A stretch of DNA of 64,000 bases from positions 5,022,001-5,086,000 of the forward strand of contig NZ_CP145605.1 of NCBI RefSeq assembly GCF_036884255.1. The letters run 5' to 3'. The notes under the pieces are model-generated. The model was not told the DNA's origin. It was given only the letters and a program-made list of their open reading frames with translations, and ran no database searches. The stretch is from Paenibacillus tundrae. GTDB lineage: Bacteria; Bacillota; Bacilli; Paenibacillales; Paenibacillaceae. The position numbers and the translations under genes are program-made. Positions 16,273-23,887 of the stretch are shown in pieces (the first letter of the stretch is position 1; each line of letters begins with the position of its first letter).

Positions 16273-17512
16273 GAATTTCACTCTCCTTCACTCCGAAGTA
16301 CTTAGGCTTCTTCAAGACGTTACCCCGTACGAGCAAGGTTAACAGGAAGCGGGAGAAGAAAATATTCGTGATAATACTTGTGACGATGTCGAAAATCAAC
16401 ACAAGTGCGAAGCCTTTAACTGCACCCGTACCAAAGTAGAACATAACAGCAGCAGCAATGATCGTAGTGATGTTAGAGTCAATAATTGTGCGGAAGGAAT
16501 GCTTACTACCCGCTTTGACTGAAGACAAGATCGACTTACCACTCCGCATTTCTTCTTTGATCCGTTCGTACGTGATGATATTGGCGTCAACCGCCATCCC
16601 TATACCTAGAATGAATGCCGCAATACCCGGAAGGGTAAGGACAAACTCCCCTAGGTAGAAAATAGCAAGCACCAGCCACGTATGTGTAATCAACGCAAAG
16701 CTCGCAATGATCCCTGGAATACGGTAGATCCCAATCATAAATACGAGAATGAGAACAGACCCAATCAAACCTGCTTTGACCGTCTGATCCAATGACAATT
16801 TCCCCAGCGTTGCACCAACACTCTGTGAATACTTCTCTGTCAGTTTCAGCGGAAGCGCACCAAGGTTAATAGTATCACGAAGCTGATTTGCTTCTTCGCG
16901 CGTATAAGAACCTGAGATTTGGGCAGAGCCATCTGTTAGTTGTTGTCTAACGGTTGGCGCAGACAGCAGCTCATCATCCAAATAAATGGCGAGAGGTTGT
17001 CCAAGCAAACGTTTGGTGATCTCAGAAAATTTAGCTTTGTCTTTCACTTGAATGTCGATCATCGGCTCATTCAATGAAGTGAAGACAACTTTGGCTGCAT
17101 TCTCCACAAATTCATTACCACGAAGCTCGATCTTGGTGTACTCGCCTTCCTTGTCATTCTCAGCTTTACTGCGGAAGGTCAAGACGGCAGGTTCTTTCAT
17201 TTTGGCTCTAACCTCAGCCTCATCCGTTACCCCAGCCAACTTCAATCGAATCCGGTTAGTTCCTTCAGTGGTTACCTCCGGTTCGCTTGTTCCGAGCGCA
17301 TTGGCACGGCTTTCTAGACTCTTGGCCGTTTGCACCAAAGATGCTTTGGTGACTTGTTGTCCCCCATCAAGCGGCTCCGCTTCATATAAGATCTCGTAGC
17401 CTCCCTTTAAATCAAGGCCCAAGCGTATATTTTTGAGCAGCTCCGGGCTTGTTCCCACCATAACCCCTGTGGTGACAAGCACGACCAGAATGAAACTGAT
17501 AATTCTTTTCAT
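16262..17512 (-). CDS. secD: Protein translocase subunit SecD
   Basis: About 416 residues. The first transmembrane helix (residues 3-22) is followed by the R-L-G-L-D-L-K-G-G motif and a large extracytoplasmic P1 region to about residue 240. Five more helices follow, including A-V-D-A-N-I-I-T-Y-E-R-I-K-E-E, the conserved cytoplasmic-loop motif. It works with SecF and YajC on the SecYEG translocon. The ATG at 17512 gives the usual N terminus (M-K-R-I-I-S-F); upstream in-frame codons lack a ribosome binding site. It overlaps secF by 11 bases at its 3' end. Confidence 0.95.
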   Translation of the reverse strand: MKRIISFILVVLVTTGVMVGTSPELLKNIRLGLDLKGGYEILYEAEPLDGGQQVTKASLVQTAKSLESRANALGTSEPEVTTEGTNRIRLKLAGVTDEAEVRAKMKEPAVLTFRSKAENDKEGEYTKIELRGNEFVENAAKVVFTSLNEPMIDIQVKDKAKFSEITKRLLGQPLAIYLDDELLSAPTVRQQLTDGSAQISGSYTREEANQLRDTINLGALPLKLTEKYSQSVGATLGKLSLDQTVKAGLIGSVLILVFMIGIYRIPGIIASFALITHTWLVLAIFYLGEFVLTLPGIAAFILGIGMAVDANIITYERIKEEMRSGKSILSSVKAGSKHSFRTIIDSNITTIIAAAVMFYFGTGAVKGFALVLIFDIVTSIITNIFFSRFLLTLLVRGNVLKKPKYFGVKESEIRAL

Positions 17513-17602
17513 GCCGTTCCTAGATCCCCTTTCGTTCTCAATATTCCTATTATAGCGATGCCGTAAAAAGCAGTCAATTTTCAACAAAAAAGATCCCTTT
17601 CG

Positions 17603-17833
17603 CTAGAAAGAGGATCCCCGGTATGCAGACACGGTCATAAAGTTCATAAAGCTTGTTGCTTTCAGTGACAAAATGTCGTTCACCAGCTGGTGAAGCGGTG
17701 GAATGCCCTGCTTTTCATATTTATGACTGACGCAATTCCAGACATCTTTGCTGGTCACATATTCATAACCTACAAGCCTAAACTCTTCCGCCTTGCTGCA
17801 GCAGAGCATCTCAATGGATTGTTCCATCTCCAT
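17603..17833 (-). CDS. comN: ComN-like post-transcriptional regulator
   Basis: A small 76-residue acidic protein with C-C-S-K-A-E-E-F near residue 11 and D-V-W-N-C-V-S-H-K-Y-E-K in the middle. The family (YrzD/ComN, Post_transc_reg) controls comE mRNA in B. subtilis, where it also binds DivIVA. Its place between secD and spoVB is the same as in B. subtilis, and that synteny carries much of the call. Three ATGs lie close together at the start. GGAGG is 11 bases before the one at 17833, while an earlier ATG is only two bases from it. Confidence 0.75.
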   Translation of the reverse strand: MEMEQSIEMLCCSKAEEFRLVGYEYVTSKDVWNCVSHKYEKQGIPPLHQLVNDILSLKATSFMNFMTVSAYRGSSF

Positions 17834-17922
17834 ATCGTTCATTTCCTCCAACGGGGATTAGCCTCCCTTCCCACACACAAGCCTTTATGCGGCATCAATA
17901 TTACATCATTCGACTTCCCCTA

Positions 17923-17952
17923 GTCATATTCCTTCTTGCTGTCGATGGATCT
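17923..17952 (+). promoter_or_regulatory. Possible SigE-type promoter of spoVB
   Basis: GTCATATT at 17923-17930 is a perfect SigE -35 sequence. The expected -10 zone about 13 bases on reads GATGGATC, a poor match to CATACAAT. spoVB of B. subtilis is SigE-dependent, which keeps the idea open. Confidence 0.25.
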
Positions 17953-18069
17953 TTTTGTTAATCGTGATCAATTTGTCATGAGAAGATGATGGACTGGCAT
18001 AGGATGAAGAACAACGGCTTGGTCCCGTTAACGAAACCTGTTACTTTCATTCGGGAAAGAGGGGTAGTC

Positions 18070-19683
18070 TTGAAGAAGCAGACATTTATCCAAGGAGCTA
18101 TGATCCTGCTCGCCGCAGGCATTATTAATCGTATTCTCGGATTCATCCCACGCATCGCATTACCACGAGTTATCGGAGCAGAAGGCGTCGGAATCTACCA
18201 ATTAAGTTACCCCTTCTTCATCGTGCTCGTAACCCTGATTACAGGCGGCATACCACTCGCCGTCGCCAAACTCGTAGCTGAAGCAGACACAGGTGCGAAT
18301 CGTTTTTCGCCTCAACGGATCCTGCAGATCAGCTTAGCCTTTACGTTGACGCTTGGTGTGATTTTTATGTTTCTGTGTATTATCTTTGCCCCTTGGGTCA
18401 CCCGTTATGTTCTTACAGATGAGCGAGTATACCACACCTTTGTTAGCATGAGCCCCATGATTGCAATTATCGCTGTGTCGGCTGTTTACAGAGGTTACTT
18501 TCAAGGTAAGCAAAATATGATTCCTACGGCAGCTTCCTCTATTGTTGAAACGATTGTACGTATTATTTGCGTCATTTGGTTTGCTTGGTTGCTGCTTCCA
18601 CAAGGTATTGCTCAGGCTGCCGCTGGTGCAATGCTAGGTGCTCTGGTCGGTGAATTCATTGGCATGCTTGTACTGCTATGGAATTATCATAGGCAAAAAA
18701 ACGATACCGAGCCTCTTTACACTCCATCGTCAGTCTTGCCTCAAGCAAAAAACAGTCTCGGTTCAGTTACTCAGCCCAATCATTCACAGCACAGCCTTAT
18801 TCGCCGTTTGTTAGCCATCTCTGTACCTGTTACGGCAGGACGCTTGGTTGGCTCCTTATCCTATCTTGCCGAAACTATCGTAACAGCACAAAGCTTGGCC
18901 ATTGCAGGGATTTCACGAGGATTGGCTACCGCCCAGTACGGAGCACTACAAGGCATGATTATTCCATTATTATTACTTCCAGGGGCACTTACCTCATCAC
19001 TGGCAACCTCTCTCGTCCCTTCATTGTCTGAAGCATCTGCGCAGGGGGATCGAGCCTTGATTCATAAACGAATGCATCAAGCTTTAAGGCTTGCACTCGT
19101 TACAGGTGCTCCTTTTTCTGTTTTTATGTATGTGCTTGCCGAACCGATGTGTCTTATTCTCTATAATGATGCATCGATTGGAAGCATGCTGAAACTTATG
19201 GCTCCTTTTGCTCTCTTCATTTACATTCAGGCTCCTCTGCAGGCCGCACTACAGGCACTTGATCGTCCGGGAAAAGCATTGCTTAATACGTTTATCGGTG
19301 CTGTTATCAAAATTACATTGATCCTACTGCTCGCTTCACGTCCTGAATACGGCATCTTTGGCGCAATTATTGCTATATGTGCTAACTCCACTATCGTAAC
19401 TCTATTACACGCACGAAGTGTTCGTACTTTGCTTCAATTTCGTTTTAAGGTCATGGACTGGGTTAAGACAGGCACAGGCATGTTCATTATGGGCGCAGCC
19501 ACTCTTCTTGTTTATGAGCATACTGTCGTTATTCTGCCACTATGGGCAAGAATGATTCTTGCTCCCACCATTGGGCTGATCGTCTATTTAATCGTAATGG
19601 GTTTGACACGTATGATTGATTTTCATGATTTGTCCCGTGCACCTATCATCGGTTCGTGGTTTGAACGCAGATCACGTAAATAA
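18070..19683 (+). CDS. spoVB: Stage V sporulation protein B (MOP flippase family)
   Basis: About 538 residues with some 13-14 transmembrane helices. SpoVB belongs to the MurJ/polysaccharide-exporter (MVF) superfamily and is needed for spore cortex synthesis, probably flipping lipid-linked peptidoglycan precursors in the mother cell. The N-terminal G-F-I-P-R-I-A-L-P-R-V-I-G-A-E-G segment and the long loop at about residues 215-265 are typical. The start is taken as the TTG at 18070, five bases after AGAGGGG; in-frame ATGs at 17986 and 17989 lack a site. It stands opposite comN, as in B. subtilis, and converges with the DUF421 gene nine bases beyond. Confidence 0.93.
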   Translation: MKKQTFIQGAMILLAAGIINRILGFIPRIALPRVIGAEGVGIYQLSYPFFIVLVTLITGGIPLAVAKLVAEADTGANRFSPQRILQISLAFTLTLGVIFMFLCIIFAPWVTRYVLTDERVYHTFVSMSPMIAIIAVSAVYRGYFQGKQNMIPTAASSIVETIVRIICVIWFAWLLLPQGIAQAAAGAMLGALVGEFIGMLVLLWNYHRQKNDTEPLYTPSSVLPQAKNSLGSVTQPNHSQHSLIRRLLAISVPVTAGRLVGSLSYLAETIVTAQSLAIAGISRGLATAQYGALQGMIIPLLLLPGALTSSLATSLVPSLSEASAQGDRALIHKRMHQALRLALVTGAPFSVFMYVLAEPMCLILYNDASIGSMLKLMAPFALFIYIQAPLQAALQALDRPGKALLNTFIGAVIKITLILLLASRPEYGIFGAIIAICANSTIVTLLHARSVRTLLQFRFKVMDWVKTGTGMFIMGAATLLVYEHTVVILPLWARMILAPTIGLIVYLIVMGLTRMIDFHDLSRAPIIGSWFERRSRK

Positions 19684-19691
19684 GCAACGTC

Positions 19692-20453
19692 TTATTTGGA
19701 ATCATCCTTCAGGCTAACAAAAACTTTGCCATTGTGATCAATTGAACAGATAAATACTTCCTTGAAATCAAGGATGCCTTTTTGCTGAATCTGATTTTTA
19801 AGCCAGAATCTTGTCTTTTGAATCAGCTCCAGATTTTGATCCTGAACTTTTCCATCCATGATTAGTGGTAAGGGCAGACCTTCGTATTTAATATTTTGAA
19901 ACCCATCCACTCGATCTTGCCTGGCTTTTTGTTTTGTATGTGCACTGCCTCTGTTGTTTGATGTTCCATTTCCACCTGAATTACTTTGGTTGCTTTGATT
20001 ACTCGGGAAAACAGTTAATTTACCTGTCGTCTCCAGAATCGCAAACTCGACATCACCAATGCTGTCTATATTCTGCTCACGTAGTTGAAGTAACAGGTCA
20101 TCTAAGTTATATCGCTGCTTACGCATCTCATCCCGATGCAAGGTTCCTTTGGAGATGAGAACTGTTGGTTTGCCATCAATCATTAGGCGGAGTCTACGAC
20201 TTTTGAGACTGACAAATGCCATACCAATCTGCATTATAAGTACAGTTAGCATAGGCACAATTCCGTGAGATAAAGGTTTTTCCATATCCTCAATGACAAA
20301 GGCCGCAATCTCTGCAAGCATAATGGACACGACCAGGTCAAACATGGACAGCTTTCCAATTTCCCTTTTCCCCATCACTCGGATCGCGCCATAGACAATG
20401 AAATACATGAGGATCGTTCGAAAAACATGTGCTCCGATATCTGAGAAGTTCAC
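19692..20453 (-). CDS. DUF421 (YetF/YrbG-like) membrane protein
   Basis: A 253-residue protein with three N-terminal transmembrane helices (residues about 8-75; A-I-R-V-M-G-K-R-E-I-G-K-L after the first) and two small cytoplasmic YetF domains. Between the two domains is an unusual Asn/Ser/Gly-rich stretch (about residues 155-180) followed by basic residues, longer than the linker I expect in the family. The start is GTG, nine bases after AAAGGAGG. Members are widespread in spore formers and the function is not established. The position matches yrbG of B. subtilis. Confidence 0.85.
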   Translation of the reverse strand: MNFSDIGAHVFRTILMYFIVYGAIRVMGKREIGKLSMFDLVVSIMLAEIAAFVIEDMEKPLSHGIVPMLTVLIMQIGMAFVSLKSRRLRLMIDGKPTVLISKGTLHRDEMRKQRYNLDDLLLQLREQNIDSIGDVEFAILETTGKLTVFPSNQSNQSNSGGNGTSNNRGSAHTKQKARQDRVDGFQNIKYEGLPLPLIMDGKVQDQNLELIQKTRFWLKNQIQQKGILDFKEVFICSIDHNGKVFVSLKDDSK

Positions 20454-20634
20454 GACAAGGTTCCTCCTTTGTTTGAGTTATCCATAGGCACCTGTAGCGT
20501 AATCCCTATTTTGACCCGAAGCTGACATGCTCATGCAGATCACATCAATTCATTTAATGGAAAATTCAGTTCATAAGTCTGAAGGCTTGACCATACACTG
20601 TATTAATTTCAAACTTGTACAAGGGGGATGCTTC

Positions 20635-21027
20635 ATGCAGCTGATTCGCCGAGTGATCTCGTTTCGAATGTCCAACCCGATTTTGTCAGGTCTCTGTCAT
20701 GCCTTTATTTGGATGTTATTAGGAGCACTGATTCTTTCCTTATTTCTCTGGATGACTGGAATGCGGGAGCAGGATCTTTCCCTGTATACTTACGTTGTTC
20801 ATGCGCTGTCGCTACTCATTGGTGGATTTGTGGCTGGCAAAAGATCCGGTGAAAAGGGATGGTACCACGGAGGACTAACCGGTATCGTTTATGGAATCAT
20901 CGTATTGATCATTGGATTCCTGGCATTGGATGCTTCGTTCAACTGGAAGGATAGCCTGCAACTCGCAAGTGCATTTCTGATCTCTGCTCTGGGTGGAATT
21001 TTCGGAGTAAACACACAGCGAAACTAA
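20635..21027 (+). CDS. TIGR04086-type small membrane protein (YrzE-like)
   Basis: A 130-residue protein with four predicted transmembrane helices and short loops. A glycine-rich F-V-A-G-K-R-S-G-E-K-G-W-Y-H-G-G segment lies between helices two and three. The same gene (yrzE) lies at this position in B. subtilis and its function is unknown. The ATG at 20635 follows AAGGGGG by eight bases; the reading frame is open further upstream without a ribosome binding site. Confidence 0.85.
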   Translation: MQLIRRVISFRMSNPILSGLCHAFIWMLLGALILSLFLWMTGMREQDLSLYTYVVHALSLLIGGFVAGKRSGEKGWYHGGLTGIVYGIIVLIIGFLALDASFNWKDSLQLASAFLISALGGIFGVNTQRN

Positions 21028-21089
21028 CAGTCAACGCGTGTGCTTGATACATGGCATATGAGTTCCTGGACAGACTATAAAATAAAAAA

Positions 21090-21121
21090 GAACCGGAGCC
21101 CTGTATAAGAGCTTCGGTTCT
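21090..21121 (-). terminator. Terminator of the ruvC-to-yajC transcript
   Basis: AGAACCG, AGC and complement form a stem of about 12 bp, followed on the minus strand by TTTTTTATT. It lies about 65 bases past the yajC stop and may also stop the converging yrzE-like gene. Confidence 0.75.
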
Positions 21122-21187
21122 GTAATAACAGACGGAACTAACTATTGTGAGCGAACTCTATTTCTCTAAATTCTCGCTCATTTATAA

Positions 21188-21502
21188 TTATTCAGCAGTT
21201 TCACGACTGACTGCACTGCTGATCGCATTACGATCGAAAGTAAGCTTCGTTACATCGTTTACGCGCAGAACAACCACGTCTTCTGTAATTTCAGCGATTG
21301 TACCATGGAGACCACCGATAGTAACGATTTTATCGCCTTTTTTCAATTGGCTAAGCATCGCATTACGCTGTTTTTGCTTCTTGTTCTGTGGACGAATCAT
21401 CAAGAAGTAGAAAATCGCAACCATAAGTACCAAAGGTACAATCAAAGATACGATACCTCCGCCTGCATTAGGCGTAGTTGCTGCAAACATTCCTTGAAAC
21501 AT
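21188..21502 (-). CDS. yajC: Preprotein translocase subunit YajC
   Basis: The 104-residue protein has one N-terminal transmembrane helix (about residues 15-36) followed by the conserved M-I-R-P-Q-N-K-K-Q-K and a small soluble domain with L-K-K-G-D-K-I-V-T-I-G-G. It associates with SecD-SecF. AGGGGGAG precedes the ATG by five bases. The order tgt-yajC is widely conserved; it is the last gene of the queuosine/Ruv transcript. Confidence 0.95.
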   Translation of the reverse strand: MFQGMFAATTPNAGGGIVSLIVPLVLMVAIFYFLMIRPQNKKQKQRNAMLSQLKKGDKIVTIGGLHGTIAEITEDVVVLRVNDVTKLTFDRNAISSAVSRETAE

Positions 21503-21569
21503 GTAAACTCCCCCTTATCGACTATACGTACAAAATAATGCTTGTTCCTTCGGTTCCGCAACAAACCTC

Positions 21570-22706
21570 TTAGAAACCTTTGTCATTGTCATGAAGACCA
21601 TATTGATCGAAAAATTCATCCCGGAAATCAAGCAGACGATCTTCCATAATGGCTTTGCGCACGTTGCGCATCAAATTCTGCAAGAAATGAAGATTATGGA
21701 TGGTCGTCAGACGCAAGCCAAACGTTTCATCCGCCTTGATTAAATGACGCAAATAGGCTCTGGAATAGTTACGACAAGTGTAGCAATCACATTCAGGGTC
21801 AAGTGGCCCAAAATCAGTTGCGAACTTGGCGTTTCGAACTACAAGCCGTCCTTGGCTAGTCATTGTTGTTCCGTTACGGGCAATTCGCGTTGGAAGTACG
21901 CAATCGAACATGTCTACTCCACGAATCGATCCCTCAATCAATGCATCGGGTGAACCTACCCCCATTAAATAACGTGGTTTGTTGGACGGCAACAAAGGCA
22001 CCGTATAATCCAACACGCCATACATTAAATGTTTCGGTTCTCCAACACTCAGTCCACCAATAGCATACCCCGGGAAATCCATGGAAGTCAAATCTGCCGC
22101 GCTTTGGCGGCGCAGGTCCTCATGCATTCCGCCCTGCACGATAGCGAACAAACCTTGGTCATGTGGACGTGCATGACTTTCTAAGCAACGCTCAGCCCAG
22201 CGGCTTGTGCGTTCAAGGGATTTTTTCACATATTCATATTCTGCCGGGTACGGTGGGCATTCATCAAATGCCATCATAATATCGGAACCCAGTGCGTTCT
22301 GTATTTCCATGGCAACTTCAGGGGACAAGAACTTTTTGTCTCCATTCAGATGTGAGCGGAAATTCACGCCTTCCTCTGTGATTTTACGCATTTCACTGAG
22401 AGAGAATACTTGAAATCCACCACTATCGGTCAAAATTGGACGATCCCAATTCATGAATTTGTGCAATCCACCAGCTTGGCGAATAATCTCATGTCCAGGT
22501 CTAAGGAACAGATGATACGTATTACTCAGAATAATCTGCGCATCCATTTCCTTCAACTCTTCAGGGCTCATCGTTTTAACGGTCGCTTGCGTTCCTACCG
22601 GCATAAACGTTGGTGTCTCAATGATTCCGTGAGGTGTATGTACACGTCCTAATCGGGCACCAGATTGTTTACAAGTTTTAATATGTTCGTACGTAATTGC
22701 TGCCAT
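21570..22706 (-). CDS. tgt: tRNA-guanine transglycosylase
   Basis: The 378-residue enzyme exchanges G34 of GUN-anticodon tRNAs for preQ1. The TIM-barrel shows L-T-D-S-G-G-F-Q-V-F with the general-base aspartate (about residue 91), the G-G-L-S-V-G-E segment, and the nucleophilic aspartate region G-V-D-M-F-D-C-V-L-P-T-R. The zinc site is the C-x-C-x2-C of C-D-C-Y-T-C plus a downstream His. The length is standard. It lies between queA and yajC in the same direction, so the two queuosine steps are co-transcribed. Confidence 0.97.
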   Translation of the reverse strand: MAAITYEHIKTCKQSGARLGRVHTPHGIIETPTFMPVGTQATVKTMSPEELKEMDAQIILSNTYHLFLRPGHEIIRQAGGLHKFMNWDRPILTDSGGFQVFSLSEMRKITEEGVNFRSHLNGDKKFLSPEVAMEIQNALGSDIMMAFDECPPYPAEYEYVKKSLERTSRWAERCLESHARPHDQGLFAIVQGGMHEDLRRQSAADLTSMDFPGYAIGGLSVGEPKHLMYGVLDYTVPLLPSNKPRYLMGVGSPDALIEGSIRGVDMFDCVLPTRIARNGTTMTSQGRLVVRNAKFATDFGPLDPECDCYTCRNYSRAYLRHLIKADETFGLRLTTIHNLHFLQNLMRNVRKAIMEDRLLDFRDEFFDQYGLHDNDKGF

Positions 22707-22851
22707 TGGTTTTAATCATCCTCTAAAAGTTAATCGTTAGACCTATACTCGTGAATCTCTGTAGGTTCAACACCAAGCGTTCTTACTAAGCATCTGTTCT
22801 TGTGTAAAAACGAGTTGAACCCACACCAATCATTCTTTGCCTAGTTCAACA

Positions 22852-23880
22852 TTAATAGATCAACATCGCATCGCCAAAGCTGAAAAATCTATACTCTTGA
22901 GCAATAGCTTCCTCATAGGCATGCATAATGTGTTCTCTGCCTGCAAGCGCACTTACCAGCATGACTAATGTAGATTTCGGAAGATGGAAATTCGTCAGCA
23001 TCCCATCAATGACCTTGAAGGTATACCCAGGATAAATGAAAATTTTAGTCCAGCCGCTGCTCTCCTGCAGAAGTCCTTGCTCAAATTTACTGCCTACCGT
23101 TTCAAGTGTTCGACAGCTTGTCGTGCCTACAGCAAAAACACGATTCCCACGTTGCTTCGTTTCATTAATCAGATCGGCCGTCTCCTGTGACATAGAGTAA
23201 TACTCTTCATGCATAACATGATCCTCTACTACATCTACGGACATAGGACGGAATGTGCCCAGCCCAACGTGAAGCGTAATGAAGGTTACATTAACACCTT
23301 TTGCTCGAATCTGATCAAGCAACTCATCCGTAAAATGCAGTCCAGCTGTTGGTGCGGCTGCAGACCCTTCATGCTTCGCATATACCGTCTGATAGCGTTC
23401 ACGATCATCCAGTGTTTCCTTAATATACGGAGGCAACGGCATTTCACCGAGACGATCTAGAATCTCCTGAAAGATCCCCTCATACGAAAATGTAAGCATA
23501 CGCGCGCCCATTTCGCCTTCTTCGTCAATCACGGCTTTCAGTTCATCACCAAAAACGATAACAGAACCGGCTTTCAACTTTTTGCCTGGCTTAACCAGTG
23601 CTTCCCAGCGATCACCTTCCACGTTTTTGAGAAGTAACACTTCCGCTTTGGCTCCTGTGTCCTCTTTTGTTCCAAACAAACGAGCTGGCAACACTCGCGT
23701 ATCATTAAGTACAAGTGTGTCACCAGGCTGTAGAAAGTTAATAATATCCGGAAACGTATTATGGTTGACTTCACCGCTCTCCTTATTCAAGGTAAGCAAG
23801 CGAGACGCTGTCCGATCAAGCAACGGCGTCTGTGCGATAAGCTGTTCCGGTAATTCAAAATCATATAAGTTCACATTCAT
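22852..23880 (-). CDS. queA: S-adenosylmethionine:tRNA ribosyltransferase-isomerase
   Basis: The 342-residue enzyme transfers and rearranges the ribosyl part of SAM to preQ1 on tRNA, giving epoxyqueuosine. The family sequences Y-D-F-E-L-P-E-Q-L-I-A at the N terminus, F-G-T-K-E, P-L-P-P-Y-I-K, H-V-G-L-G-T-F-R-P and N-F-H-L-P-K-S are all present. The ATG at 23880 gives the family length; AAGGA lies 11 bases before it. The SpoIID-like gene ends seven bases upstream, so the two are coupled. Confidence 0.97.
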   Translation of the reverse strand: MNVNLYDFELPEQLIAQTPLLDRTASRLLTLNKESGEVNHNTFPDIINFLQPGDTLVLNDTRVLPARLFGTKEDTGAKAEVLLLKNVEGDRWEALVKPGKKLKAGSVIVFGDELKAVIDEEGEMGARMLTFSYEGIFQEILDRLGEMPLPPYIKETLDDRERYQTVYAKHEGSAAAPTAGLHFTDELLDQIRAKGVNVTFITLHVGLGTFRPMSVDVVEDHVMHEEYYSMSQETADLINETKQRGNRVFAVGTTSCRTLETVGSKFEQGLLQESSGWTKIFIYPGYTFKVIDGMLTNFHLPKSTLVMLVSALAGREHIMHAYEEAIAQEYRFFSFGDAMLIY

Positions 23881-23887
23881 GTTCAAT

